64,000 nt of DNA from Chloranthus sessilifolius (taxonomy: Eukaryota; Streptophyta; Magnoliopsida; Chloranthales; Chloranthaceae), in assembly GCA_021018995.1 (NCBI GenBank), contig CM037585.1, forward strand, positions 83,490,646 to 83,554,645. Direction: 5' to 3'. Every line of letters begins with the position of its first letter. The stretch's first letter is position 1. Shown here piece after piece: positions 1 to 11,878 of this stretch. Position numbers and translations under genes: made by a program. The notes below the pieces were generated by a model. The model was not told where the DNA came from. It saw only the letters and a program-made list of their open reading frames with translations, and searched no databases.

Positions 1-800
1 AAGTAGGACAGTGATGCGAGCCAGTACGATCGCTCACTCAGGCGTGATATAGAGCACCCTGTCTAGCTGACCCAGATCCACTAACTCGTCAGGCGTATAA
101 AGGGTGGTCAGCAAGGTCATCTTGACCTCGGTGCCCTGCGTCTACCCACGAGGGGGATAGGCCCTAATCAGTCGGATAATGTCCTCCCTACATGGCACCG
201 CCAGGTCAGCTATTAGTATCGCTCCCATCCTGATGCCCATAATCATTGCCCAATCAATGGGCGTCAAGGCCATGTCAGCATACGGCATGTGGAAGGTCAT
301 CGTCTCAGGGCATAATTGTTCGATCAAGGCCTTCAAGTAGGCAGCATCGGCCCTCATAGCGGGGCAGGATAGAAACTCCCTAAAGCCCACCTGCGCCAAT
401 AGGAGCTTCACTACAGGAGGAACGTAGAGGTAGAGGTATTGAAAATCGAGCCACCCCATGAAATACAATGTTGGGCAGGTCCTGCACCCAAAGAAATATG
501 CCTTAGATTGCGGAATTAAAGCGAAGTTGCACAAAGAAAGAATTAAACCTCTCTTTTACCTTGCCCACTATTCCGAAATTTGAAATATGGGTATGATGTT
601 GGTGTAGGAGGCCGACTCGGGCAACCTCACCCTGCATTTCGAGCCATGGGCCTGCTCTCCGCTCTACCCAAATGAACAGCTCCCCCCCCGGGCCGTATAC
701 TATCTCGGGTCCCTCCTCGTGGCCCTCCTCAGGAATATGCTCATCATCGCCCGACATGCTTGGGCAACAAAAGGCAATCACATCAAAGCAGATCAGTGAT
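1..800 (-). pseudogene. Antisense plant mobile domain ORF of Tat-like element, copy A
   Basis: On the minus strand, the N-terminal part (about 781 down to 560) has an acidic stretch with SGDDEHIPEEGHEEGPEI, then WLEMQGEVARVGLLHQ. A second part (about 481 down to 1) has YLYLYVPP, FLSCPAMR, YLKALIEQ, ETMTFHMPYADMALTP and IMGIRMG. The latter has the look of the plant mobile domain (PF10536 family), which is known from Ty3/gypsy elements, MULEs and a few host genes. A GT-AG segment at 559-482 separates the two parts. There are frameshifts after the acceptor and near 135. The ORF runs opposite to the pol of its element and lies between pol and the 3' LTR, as do the extra ORFs of Tat-lineage elements. 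It is truncated by the window start. Function in the element is unknown. Confidence 0.65.
482..559 (-). other. Putative 78-nt intron in the mobile-domain ORF, copy A
   Basis: On the minus strand the donor is GTAAAAG after GGCAAG and the acceptor is TTGGGTGCAG before GACCTG. The segment contains an in-frame TAA. The same donor and acceptor positions occur in copy B (8881-8960, 80 nt). A length difference of 2 nt between copies fits noncoding sequence. Inferred from conservation; no transcript evidence. Confidence 0.5.
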
Positions 801-1779
801 AAAAAGTGGTTTTTATGCTACACATCAAGGGAAGGTAAGTGTGCTCACACTCTCTTTGTTTATTGTCAGAAAATAAAGATACACACATGCACAAGCAATA
901 AAAAAAATCCTTTTTTTGATTGAAATTGCAAAAAAAATCCCTTCCTTTCTATCTTAAAATGTAAAAAAAAAGAGATAAGATAAAATAAATTCCCCTTTTC
1001 TTCTATGTTTAAAAATAAAAACCAGTTGAAATAAAAAAAAAATCGTCATCAAGACCAAAGAGTCCATCCTTTTTGTTAGAAAAAGGAGGTTTTAGAAAAA
1101 AAACAAACAAAAAAACAAAACAAAAAAGAAAAGTCTTATTGTCTACTAAAACCAAAATAAAAGGTCCTTCCGTTTAGGAAAACAAAAAAATCCATCATCT
1201 TATGCTCCTAAAATCATATAAACAAAAAAGAATCCTTTCTTTATGCCTCGGAAATAAAAAAAGAAACAAAACATTCTTTTTTTCATGTTTAGAAAAAAAA
1301 AAAAGTTAAAAAACAAAAAAAATCCTTTTCTTCATGGTTCATAAAATAAAATTAAATAATCAAAAAGAAAAAAACCTTCTTTCAAAAAATCCCTCCTTTT
1401 GTGTCCATAAAATCGAAAAAAAATCCTTCTTTTATAAAAAAACTAAAACCAAAAAATATATATATAAATCAATGCCCTAGTTTTCAAACAGTAAAAAATC
1501 AAAGGCAAAATTCTTTTCCTTAATTAATTGTAAGGAAAAATTTAAAAAAAAAGCATTCCCCTTAATTAGTTTTCAATATATATAGGACCCAAAAATCATT
1601 TTTTTAATTAACCTTTCAAAAAGAAACAAAAAAAACTAACTAAAAATCCCCTTTTCCTAACTAGTTTTCAAAATGATACCTTTGCTTGGTATTCAAGATA
1701 AAAAAAAAAACAAAAAAATATATATATATATAGTAACCCCCCTCTTTCAAAGCACAAATAAAAACAAAAAAAAATTATT

Positions 1780-1821
<42 letters not shown>

Positions 1822-2030
1822 GCATTAATAAAACCCATAAAACCACAAAAATAAGGCATTAATCATGGGAAACCATTCACACATCATCAATCAACATGCT
1901 TACAACAGAAATAAACCATTTTTCATCTAGGAATGCAAGATCGTGATCTTATTTTCAAGAAAAAGCAAGAAAAATCAAAGAAAATAGGTGTTAAATGGTT
2001 ACCTTTTGAAAGAAAAGGGGACTTTGATCT
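801..2030. repeat. A-rich low-complexity tract with (AT)n microsatellite
   Basis: The plus strand is dominated by A-runs interrupted by short TCCTTT/TCCCTT blocks, probably a decayed form of the minisatellite seen at 9290-9660 in copy B. A pure AT dinucleotide run lies at 1783-1819. No coding potential seen. Confidence 0.8.
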
Positions 2031-3983
2031 AGCGCGATCCGGCAATCGTTCCGCACAAGCAAAACAACGGCAATGGGGCACGCGTAGAGGCAATGTAAAG
2101 GAACCCTAGGAGGGGGCGGTTTTTGGTTTCAAGAGGAGAGGGGGGGAAATTTTGAAATAATGCCCCACAGCCCAAACTCGGGCTGTTTAAATTCCTCCCC
2201 AGCCAAACCTGGCGCAACTATTAGTTGCACCAGACATTTTTGTGCCCCTTTTGCCTTGGCAGAACTATTAGTTACAGTAGGCGAAGTCAAGGCCCCTATT
2301 GGCCTAGCGCAACTATTAACTAATAGTTGCGCCAGGCACTTGGACCAGGTCTTGGGCCTGGTACGCGTCGGATAGGAAAGCCGGTCCCCCCCACTCTTTT
2401 TGTTTGTTTTGTCACTCCCGGCAGATCCACGTGCTCCCGAGAAGGTATCTGGATCATCCTTCGACTTGCCAAGGAGGCCGTGTAGGAAAATATGAAGAAA
2501 AATCCAACAAAAATATAAATGATAATAAAATAAAATCCCCATAGAGAAGCCGAAAGTATTCACAAAAAATAATCACATAAAATAAAAACTTGAAAAATCC
2601 AAAAAGATTACGTAAAATAATTGTTTCAAAATCCAAAAAAATTACATAAAACAATAGTTTAAAAATCCAAAAAATCACATAAAAAGATAGAAAAATAAAA
2701 AATAGATTTTTATTCCCCCACAAAGACACACAAGCATAAGGTGATAAAATGTCAATATTTTATCAGCAATGCGGCTGTGCCATATTAAAGTTCTAAGTCT
2801 AAGGTTTGCTTTGGATCTTTTGATCCTGCTTTAAGGTAGGAGCAATGGTGTCAGTCCCGGTCAAATAGCCAATGTTTTGATCGAGTCGACTCCATTGCTA
2901 AATCTTTGCGATGAGCGCTCTGTTTTGGATTCATATAAACTTAAGTGTCTTAAGCTTTAGATTCTCCATTGGAAAAGGTCAATCGTTGGTTGAGACCAAC
3001 CTGCTGAGAATGAGGTTACGTATCAATCAAACTATGTGCAACCATGCATTCAGAAGAGTTCATTTCCCTTTTATTTTTCTGCAGGCTTAAAACCTGTATT
3101 GGCAGCAATATCCCTATAAAGTGTACACCATGTGTCTAGGTATCTGTATGATGGTCATTTGTTCCCGTAAATTATACCCGAGTAGGTCCGTGTCGGGGCT
3201 TCCATCGCCTTTGTTGTTACTTATTGCCCCTGATGGGTGCATGATTATGTATAGTAGAATAAGGCTTATGATCATTGTTGGCAGAGACCGGGATTGGATA
3301 TCCCATTAGGGGGATACCCAATGTTTGGCTGAACCTAATCAAGGTAGTTGAAGTTGGATGCTCTAGGTCATGTTGATCCGAGGCACATCTTCAAAAATGG
3401 CACGTCCTCTTCAAAAAGCGTTGTGACATTTATTCACTTTGTTCGGACAGTCATGCCAAATAAACTTTGGGATCGATGGGCTCGCCCAAAGACCTCGAAC
3501 CCTGCTTTCAGCAAGGGTACCCATGAATAGTCAGATGGGGCAATCAAATGCCTCCTAAACTATGGAGCCTTGCGTATGTTTACTTCGCGCCTATCTTTGA
3601 ATGTGGACCGATCACCCCTCTTACTTACGAAATTGTTGCATTCAGAATGAATCTCGAACATCAATCACCTTTAAATCATCTCGAGAAGCAAATGTTTTTC
3701 CCGACTAATGGGCTTTCGTAACTCGAGAAGCGAAAATTTTTCCCAGCTATTGGGCTTTCACAACTCATTTCACCTCATTTATGCCCAGTAATGTCGCTAA
3801 GCGCTTGGGGACCGATTACCTTGAGAGACGGATGTTTTTCCTGACATACAGGGCTTTCATTTTCTCACCATGTTACTCACCCGATGTTTAAAAGTTCGTT
3901 CTGAATATAGTGGATCCGTCAGTAATGCCTTCGACCTCTTCGGATGTCTCTTTTCTTTGGCATTCGATCATTGGCAATCAGAT
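2031..3983 (+). other. 3' noncoding region of Tat-like copy A
   Basis: Matches 9850-11861 of copy B in order along its length, with many substitutions. It holds three copies of the GCGCAAC-centred palindrome (2209-2233, 2255-2277, 2303-2336) and a small hairpin at 2743-2764 with GATAAAAT/ATTTTATC arms, nearly conserved at 10576-10597. Short ORFs here (for example 2129-2563 minus) have no recognisable domain and are not supported as genes. Confidence 0.7.
2209..2336. repeat. Cluster of three short palindromes, copy A internal
   Basis: At 2209-2233 and 2303-2336 the core GCGCAACTATTA faces a TAATAGTTGCGC-like arm. At 2255-2277 a degenerate copy is present. The third has a slightly longer centre (TATTAACTAATA). 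Related palindromes lie in both LTRs and in the copy B internal region. Confidence 0.8.
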
Positions 3984-3999
3984 ACCAAAGAGGGGCATC
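3984..3999 (+). promoter_or_regulatory. Polypurine tract of Tat-like copy A
   Basis: ACCAAAGAGGGGCATC immediately precedes the TGTAGACAC start of LTR1. The same string precedes LTR2. It is the expected plus-strand priming site for a gypsy element. Confidence 0.7.
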
Positions 4000-5650
4000 T
4001 GTAGACACCCAAATCTGGCCCAAGGCCCGATCAAAATGCATTTCGAGAAAGGTGCACTTCCGAGCTTTCGATGGCATGTATGGAACCTTTAGGAACTATC
4101 CTAGAACCCTTAAGAACCCTTCTAAACCCCTAGGAATCACCATGGATCCCTTAGGAACCTGCCCCGAACCTTCAAAAATCAATCCTAACCCTTAGGACCC
4201 ATTCTGAACCTAAACCTAACCTTCCAAAACCATGGAAAAGGGTGTGTGCACTTGGACCAGCTATAGCCTTCTCCTAAGATTGAATCTCACACCATTGAAA
4301 AGTAGCGGACGTCAGCTTTCCAACAAACCAAGAATCGCCTCAATCAAAGTTGTACATCAAAAGATATAGCGGTCTAAACTAGAAGGGCAAAGGAGTAAAA
4401 TCAAGTGGGCTCCCCTAGGGATTTGGTGCAACCAAGAGTTGCGCTAGGCCATTCCTCCTCAGAAATGGCTTGGCATAACTAATAGTTGTGCCAGTTATAA
4501 TTTTGCCTTGCACCAATTTTAAATGTGGACCCCACCCTCACAAGCCAACCTCCAGCACTGTTCAGCACTGTTTTACTATACATTTGCCTGGCACAACGAT
4601 TAGTTGTGCCAGACATATGAACAATAACTGTCTTTTTACCACAAAATTCATGATTGGGGTTTGACTTGTTGACCACCTTGACCTTTGGAGTGTGTTTTGA
4701 TAGTTCTGTTACACCCATTCACTACCTATTTACAACCCCTTAAGTGGCTTAAGGCCTCACCCCATCATCCACCGTTGGAGGACCTTCTCACATATTTCAA
4801 GGCTCCAAAAAATCTTAGGAAACCTTAGATGCAAGATTACCTAATTTCTAACCTTGATTTGCATCTAAACACTCTCCTAATCCACCCATTTCCTATAAAT
4901 AGAGACCCCCACCCCTTGGTTTAAAGGTTGAGAATTTTTACCTAAGAGAGAAAGAGCTTAAAGTGAGAAGATCTTTCTCCCTTTGGTGCACCATTTCTCA
5001 TACAAATTACAGAATTCCAAAACCCCCTTTTGAGTGATATTTTCTACCTTTGATCCCTTAGTTTACTTACATGTTATCCAATTACCTTCCCTCTCTACCT
5101 CTTAGCATGCAAGCCTTAAAGGTTAGAATTCCAAAACCCCCTTTTGAGTGATATTTTCCACCATACAAGCCTTCAAGAGCTCATCAAAAGCAAGCCACAC
5201 AAGGCTCTCCTACGGTGCTACAAGGGCCCGAGGGCTTCGACTCTCCCCTTTCTTCTCATATCTCTTCCTTAACTCTTCCTATCCTCCCATTTGTGCCGTT
5301 ACACAGCCAAAATTTTCGATAAGAACGGAGGGGCACAAATAGGATTTGAGGCCCATTTGGGCAAGAGGAAGCCATTTTATTTTCTTTTAATTTATTTTTG
5401 TGTTGACCATTAGTAGAGACCACATTAAGCGGGTTGATCGGGTGCCTAATACCTTCTCGATCAATAACTGAAGCCCCTACCCAAGAGCCTTTGGTGTGGA
5501 CCGGATTCAGAGTCATATTTGTGGCACTTCGGTGCTTATAAAAATGATATAGATATCCCAGGACACTAAAAGATCCGGGTGGCGACTCTATATTTTTTGC
5601 AAGCGAGCGTATCGCCATGACGGGATAGTAAAAAATCCCACAGTTGCACA
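4000..5650 (+). mobile_element. LTR1 of the Tat-like tandem array
   Basis: Starts TGTAGACACCC and ends TTGCACA, matching LTR2 (11879-13340) over its length. By hand count about 17 of the first 79 aligned bases differ, so the copies are old. It has a TATA box at 4894-4903 and three GGCATAAC/GTTGTGCC-type palindromes (4423-4448, 4469-4494, 4587-4612). It is preceded by the 3' end of copy A and followed directly by RNase H/integrase coding sequence, with no PBS. It therefore acts as 3' LTR of copy A and 5' LTR of deleted copy B. Confidence 0.75.
4894..4903 (+). promoter_or_regulatory. TATA box in LTR1
   Basis: TATAAATAGA, conserved at 12711-12720 in LTR2, followed by a C/A-rich stretch where the R region would begin. 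Confidence 0.6.
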
Positions 5651-7070
5651 CCCGGATAAGGAATCGCTTTGCCGACACACTAGCCACTTTGGCGTCGATG
5701 ATAGAAATCCCATATGGAGTGGAGATGAAGCCGATCATGATCGAGCAAAGGAATGAGCCGGCCTTCTGCCTCCAGATTGAGGAACCTACCAAGCCTGATG
5801 ATGAGCCACCTTGGTTCTCAGATATCAAGAATTTCCTCGAGACTCGCACCTTCTCGGAGGGTATGTCCAAGACAGGTCCACGAACCATTCAACATTTAGC
5901 GGCAAGCTACGTCATTTGTGGGGAATGCCTTTACAAGAGATCGTTCAATAACATCTTACTTAGGTGCCTTATAGAAAGTGAAGCGATCAATATCATGAAG
6001 GAGATCCACGAGGGAGTATGTAGAGCCCACGTCAGCTGTCACATGCTTGCTAAGAAAATTCTACGACAGGGATACTTTTGGACCACTATAAAATCATATT
6101 GCTGTAAACATGTTCAAAAATGTTATAAGTGTTAGGAACACTCCAGTCTAATACACGCCTCTGCCATCGATCTATACTATATGACCACTCCGTGGCCTTT
6201 TACTACCTGGGGCCTTGATGTTGTCAGACTGATTAATCCAAAAGCATCAAATGGGCATCAGTTCATCCTCGTCGCCATTAAATACTTCACCAAGTGGGTT
6301 GAAGCAACATCATATGCCAACATCACGGCCAGTCACATCGAGAAGTTTCTTAAAAAAATTATTGTGTGCCGATTTGGAGTACCCAAAGATATTATCACGG
6401 ACAATGGCACAAACTTTGTGAATAAGCACACCCAGACCTTCTACGTGCAATACAAGATCAAGCACCATCGCTCGTCACCTTATCAGCCTCAAACTAATGG
6501 AGCAGTGGAAGTTGCGAACAAGACGGCCGTCCACATCCTAGATAAGATGGTTGTCACTTACTATGAATGGAGTGAAATGTTGTCATTTGCTTTATGAGCC
6601 TGCAGAATGTCGATCCGTACCGCTATAGGGGCAACACCATTCTCCCTTGTGTATGGAAGCAAGGCCATCCTACCAGTTGACGTTGAAGTGCCCTCGCTTT
6701 GAATCCTCATGGAATCAGGCTTATCCCGAAGCAGAGAGAGAGAGAGATCCCGCTTTGAACAATTGAACTTATTGGACGAGAAGAGACTCCTAGTCTTGTG
6801 TTGTACTCAAGTTTACCAAGGGCGAATCACACACGCTTACAATAAACTTGTCCACGGTCAAGATCTAAAGATAAGAGACACTGTGTTGAAGAAGATCTTC
6901 CCATCCCTCCACGCCGATTCGAGAGGTAAGTTTAATCCGAACTGGGAGGGACCTTACGTTGTCTGAGAAGTGCTACAGGGATACGCCATCCACCTCACCA
7001 CCATGGACGGAGATCATCTTCCTGAGCCCATCAACACTAGATACATTTGACGATTCTACGGTTATACATG
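5651..7070 (+). pseudogene. Tat-like gypsy pol 3' fragment: RNase H end and integrase
   Basis: Begins in the C-terminal end of RNase H (NRFADTLATLASM) straight after LTR1. Next is the HHCC zinc finger of integrase at about 6005-6135, ending HVQKCYKC, followed by a stop. The integrase core follows from about 6181, with GLDVV, FTKWVEA, ITDNGTNF and YQPQTNGAVEV supplying the D, D and E positions. The C-terminal domain (6600-7060) has TPFSLVYGSKAILPVDVE, EQLNLLDEKR, AYNK and GKFNPNWEGPYVV. Several stops and at least one frameshift, including an AG microsatellite at about 6733-6747, make it inactive. Gag, protease and RT are absent. The motif set resembles Tat-lineage integrases; the exact clade is inferred. 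Confidence 0.85.
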
Positions 7071-8410
7071 ACTGCTTAAGAACCACCCAAAAGAGGCCAA
7101 CATTCCAAGCACAATAGCCAAAAAGCATCCCTAAAAAAGATGATATCCTTTGCTACCTCATTTTGAGCCCAAGCCTTTCTTTCAATGAATCACTTCCCTG
7201 GAAAATAAAAAGTGTGTACATATATAAAAAAAAGAGGAAGTAAAGTTACCATCAAAATCTTAAAAAATCAGAAAAGCAAAACCTCAAAAAGAGATTGCCT
7301 GAAATAAGATAAAGAAAAAAAGGAAAAATAGAATCATGGGGCGTATACAGTAAAATCCCCCAAGGAAGAAGAATGTTGAGAAAAACTAAAGCCATATCAA
7401 GAAAACCCTATTTAGCCCAGCATACCTTCAAATCCTAACCTGGCCCATGGCCAAGCTACACCCTGAAGAAAGCCCTCTTTTCAAGTTCACAAGCAGTCAT
7501 AGCATCTGTTAAGTCAACATGAGCCGAATTGTGAGATGACACCAGAGCCCCGTCTAGCCGACTATGACGGGATCGACATCTATGTCGTGGGTTAAAAAAT
7601 TTTTTTTTTTAAAAAAAGAAAAATAAATAAAAATACAACCTCAAAGCAAGATGGACGTGGTGAAAACCCGAAAGGGCGTTACGGGTAAAAACAACGAGTT
7701 TGTGCGGACCAGGTGAAAACTCGAAAGGGCGCTTGGGATTAGAGAGCTAAGCCCATGGACGTGGTGAAAACCCGAAAGGGCGTCACGGGTAAAAAAGGAA
7801 AGAAAAAAAAGAAAAAAAGAAAGGAAGAAAGGTTTAAAATAATTGATTAATGTTTGAAGAGCCCTCTTGGTTACTCTCCCTGATCCCCTTTTCTGGGCCG
7901 CTCATGCTAGTTCAAATCGGGTACCGACAAGAATTACCTTTGTGAAACTACTTCGTCAAATGCATGACTCAAGGTAAGGAGAAAAGTTTGACTCAGTCCC
8001 AGGGGATTGACATTCCAGTGTTGGTAAAGCTGTTGAAACTCTCTCGGACCCAACCATTAAAAATGGGGGGGTTCAACCATGCTCAAAAAAGGACCCGAGA
8101 TCTCACCCAGTGATTAAGGCACCACACACAAAAAAGAGACACAAAAAGGAGACACAAAACAAAAGGGAAAAAAAAATGAGTCTGTATATAATATAGCTTT
8201 CCTTTTTTTATGCACCGCTTACACCACATCCCAAAACATAGCCGGTGTGATGTATAACTTTCTTTCTTTCCTTCTTCTTTACAAAAAGCATAAAAAAAAT
8301 ATAAAGAAAATATGTTTACAAAAAGATATGTGTATCTATAAAGGGGTTTCTTACGCCCCTTTTTCTGTGTATCTGATCTATGCAAAAATATGTATGTGCA
8401 GGGGGGACTC
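7071..8410 (+). other. Spacer between pol and antisense ORF, with a triplicated motif
   Basis: Mostly A-rich noncoding sequence. At 7653-7680, 7709-7732 and 7755-7790 the motif GGTGAAAACCCGAAAGGGCG recurs with minor changes at about 50-bp spacing. No ORF with recognisable domains. Confidence 0.6.
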
Positions 8411-9235
8411 AACGGCCCAGCTCATGCTTCAAGGCGCTAATCTCAATGCGAAAACCATCCTCCCGAACATTTCACTCGATCAACCAACGACCATGCAGGC
8501 TCTTATAACTCTTCCGAGAAGCATCACCAGCTCCAAGGGCAACATTCAAAGATCCCTTCAAATGAAGGACCTCGCTCTTTGCTATCCTTGCTCTAACCTT
8601 CTCTTGCGCTAAGAGCACATGCAGGACCCTCTTCTGATCAGTCAACGAATCAATACAGGCGTCAAGGCCATCTCAGCATACAACATATGGATGGTCATCG
8701 TCTCAAGGTGGAACTGCTCAATCAATGCCTTCAAATATGCCACATCAACCCTCATAGCGGGGCAGGACAGAAACTCCTCAAAGCCCACATGCGTCAGCAA
8801 GAACTTCACCATGGCGGGACGTAGAGGTAGAAATCATGGAAATCAAGTCACCCACCGCAAAATACGATAGATGGAAGATCCTGCATCCAAAGGAAAGTGT
8901 ATCAGATCATGGAAATAAATCAAAGCTGCACAAAAGAGAGAAATTGAATCTGCCGCTTACCCTGCCTGCTATACCAAAGTTCGAAATGTGAATATACTGT
9001 TGATGAAGGAGGCCGACTCGGGCAGCCTCGCCTTGCATTTCAAGCCAAGGGCTCGCTTTCCGCTCTACCCAAAGGAATTGCTCCCCCTGTGGACCATAGA
9101 CTATCTCGGGCCCCTCCTTATGGCCCTCCTCAGGAACATACTCATCATCACCCGATATTTTGGGGCAATAGAAAGCAATTACATCAGAGCAGATCAGTGA
9201 TAAAGAACCATTTTATGCTACGCTGCAGAGGAAGG
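8411..9235 (-). pseudogene. Antisense plant mobile domain ORF of Tat-like element, copy B
   Basis: Read on the minus strand, 9200 down to 8961 encodes SGDDEYVPEEGH, GPEIVYGP, WVERKASPWLEMQGEAARVGL and ISNFGIAG, matching copy A. After a putative 80-nt intron (8960-8881), LDFHDFYLYVPP, VGFEEFLSCPAMR and YLKALIEQ follow with frame changes. From about 8640 to 8420 a different C-terminal piece appears (LAQEKVRARIAKSEVLHLKG, GAGDASRKSYKSLHGR), probably the coiled-coil tail of the ORF. Much of the mobile domain between the two is missing. It is convergent with the pol of the same element. Inactive by stops, frameshifts and deletion. Confidence 0.6.
8881..8960 (-). other. Putative 80-nt intron in the mobile-domain ORF, copy B
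   Basis: Minus-strand donor GTAAGC after GGCAGG and acceptor TTGGATGCAG before GATCTT, at the same place as 482-559. Removing it keeps the frame that leads into the LYVPP motif; reading through meets a stop. Confidence 0.5.
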
Positions 9236-9289
9236 TAAGTAGTGCTCACCCCTTTTTATCATTTTCAGAAACCAAGGTACACACACAAA

Positions 9290-9660
9290 AATAAAAACAA
9301 AAAACCAAAAAAATCCCTTTACTTCATTTGCAAAAACAAACAAAAACCAAAAAAAATCCCTTTATTGCATTGCAAAAATAAAAACAAAAACAAAAAAATC
9401 CCTTTACTTCATTTGTAAAAATAAAAATAAAAAACCTAAAAAATCCCTTTACTTTATTTGTAAAATTAAAAACAAAAAAACCAAAAAAAAAATCCCTTTA
9501 CTTTATTTGTAAAAATAAAAAAAAAAAAACAAAAAAAAACAAAAAACCAAAAAATCCCTTTACTTCATTCACAAACAAAAAAAAAACAAAAAAAATTCCT
9601 TCACTTTATTTGCAAAAAAAAAGACAAAACAAAAAACAAAATAAAAAAACAACCAAAAAA
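9290..9660. repeat. Minisatellite with TCCCTTTACTTCATTTG core
   Basis: About eight imperfect units of roughly 40-50 bp, each an A-rich AAAACAAAAACCAAAAAA stretch followed by TCCCTTTACTTCATTTG or a close variant. Lies just beyond the 5' side of the antisense ORF. The equivalent tract in copy A (801-1500) is more degenerate. Confidence 0.8.
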
Positions 9661-11861
9661 ACAACATATGGATTCATGTAAATCCATAAAACCATAAAAT
9701 AATATAGGGCATCATTCATGCAATTAAACTCATCATCAATAAGCATGCGTACAAGAGAAACAAATCATCTATCATAAAAAAAAAAAAACATGCAAGATCA
9801 TATTTGCAAAGAAAGCAAGAAAAATCAAGAAAGATGGGTTTTTGATGGTTACTTCGTGAAGAAGATGGGGTCTTTGATCTAATGTAAGATGGAAAACGGC
9901 AATGAGGCACGCATAGATCCAATGTAAAGGAACCCTAGGGAGGCCAATTTTTGGTTTTGAGGGGAGGGAGGGGAGAAAATTTTCAAAAAATTACCATGAC
10001 TACCCGAACTTGGGCTGTTTAAATTGATCCCCCAGCCAGGCTTGGCGCAACTATTAATTGCGCTAGGCAATTTTGGAGCCCCTTTTGGCTTGGCACAACT
10101 AATAGTTGCGCCAATCATTACTAGGTCAGCTTTCGGGTCTGGTGTGGGTCGGCGGCATGGCCTAGCCCCCCCTCTCCTTGTTTGTTCCCCCCGACAAATG
10201 CGCGTGCCTCCCAGCGGTGTGTCGATCCTCATTCGACTTACCCAGGAAGCTGTGCTAAGAATAAAATGGATGAGAGAAATAGGCGTCCCGATCCTACATA
10301 AAAAAGCATGAGAGAGTCTAAAAATGATAAAAAGAAAAAAATCCCCACAGAAAAGCTAAAAAATAATAGAACAACTCACATAAATGGTAGAATAATTCAC
10401 ATAAAATAATAGTTCTAAAAAAAAACAAAAAATCACATAAAATAACAGCTCCAAAATAGAAAAATCATCACATAAAATGATAGAAAAATCATAAAAATAA
10501 AACATATAAAATGATAACCTATTTGTGTTTCCCCACAGAACGACGGATAGCTACGCACTTGCGTATTTTCAATGCGGTAAAATGTCAATATTTTATCAAC
10601 AACACAGTTGTGCAAAACTAATGTCCTAGGTCTGAGGTTTGCCTTGGATCCATGGATCCTACTTCAAAGTAGGAGCAACAGTGTCAATCTCGATCAAACA
10701 GTCAATGTTTCGATCAGGATGATTCCACTGCTAAATCTTTGAGCTAAACACTCTATCTTTCATTCATATGAACATGAGAGTCTAAGCTTCAGATTTGTCA
10801 CGAATCTTTCAAAGGTGTGGACTCATGGTCCGCGTAGTCTGGGCGTGCGGCCTATGGGGTTTGAGGTCCGAGTAACTCTGTTGAAAAAGGTCAATCGTTG
10901 GTTGAAACCAACCTGTTAAGAATGAGATTACGAATCAATCAAACTATGTGCAACCATGCATCCAGAAGGGTTCATTTCTCCTTTATTTTCTGCAGGCTTA
11001 AAACCTATATTGGCAGCGGTATCCAAGTAAAGTGTACGCCATATGTCTGGATATCAGTATGATGGTCGTTTGTTCCTGTAAATTATACTCAGACAGGTCC
11101 AGGTCGGGGCTTCCATCGCCTTTGTTGCTTGTTGCCCCTAATGGGTGTATGATTATGCATAGTTAAATGATGTTTATGATCATCATTGGCAGAGACCAGG
11201 ATTGAGTGTCCCTTTTTCGAGATACCTAATGTATGGTTGGATCTATTTAGGATTATTTGAAGTTGGATGCTCTAGGTCATGTGGGTCTGGGTTACATTTT
11301 TTTGAAAATGGTACGTACTCCCAAAAGGCGTTGCGACGTCTATTCGCTCCGCTCGGGTAGTCATGCCAAATAAACTTCGGGATCGATGGGTTCGCCCAAA
11401 GATTTTGAACCCTGCCTGAGGCAGGGGCACCCGCAAACAGTCAGATGGGGCAATCAAATGCCTCATAAGATTGGATGCAAACTTTGGAGCCTTGCGTATG
11501 TTTACTTCATGCCTATCTTTGAATATGGGTTGATCATCCCTCTTACTTACAAAGCTGTTGTATTCAGAACAAATCTTAAACATCAAATACCTTCAAATCA
11601 TCTCGACAAGAAAATGTTTGGCCTGACATATAGAGCTTTTGCAGCTCGTTCCACCTCGGTTATGCCCAGTAATGTCGTTAAGTGCTTGGGGACCGATTAC
11701 CTTGAGAAATAAATGTTTAGCCTGGCACTAGGGCTTTCATTTTCTCACCATATTACTCATATGAAATTTAAAGTTTATTCTGAATGCAGCAGACCCGTCA
11801 GTAATGCCTTGGGCCTCTTCGGATGTCTCTTTTCTTTGGCATTTGATCATTAGTGATCGGA
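9661..11861 (+). other. 3' noncoding region of Tat-like copy B
   Basis: Collinear with 1840-3983 of copy A. Contains palindromes at 10041-10067 and 10089-10114 (core GCGCAACTATTAATTGCGC and a CACAAC/GTTGCG variant). No coding potential recognised. Confidence 0.7.
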
Positions 11862-11878
11862 TACCAAAGAGGGGCATC
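11862..11878 (+). promoter_or_regulatory. Polypurine tract of Tat-like copy B
   Basis: TACCAAAGAGGGGCATC directly before the TGTAGATACCC start of LTR2, identical in its core to the copy A tract at 3984-3999. Confidence 0.7.

Noticed and set aside
1..800. Domesticated host plant mobile domain gene
   Set aside because: Two copies with stops and frameshifts travel with the same LTRs and noncoding region, so they belong to the retroelement.
2129..2563. 144-codon minus ORF in the Tat-like 3' noncoding region
   Set aside because: No domain, spans the palindromes, and is not conserved as a frame in copy B.
8247..8870. Plus-strand ORFs of 121 and 83 codons
   Set aside because: The minus strand here carries the recognisable mobile-domain ORF; plus frames are its antisense shadow.
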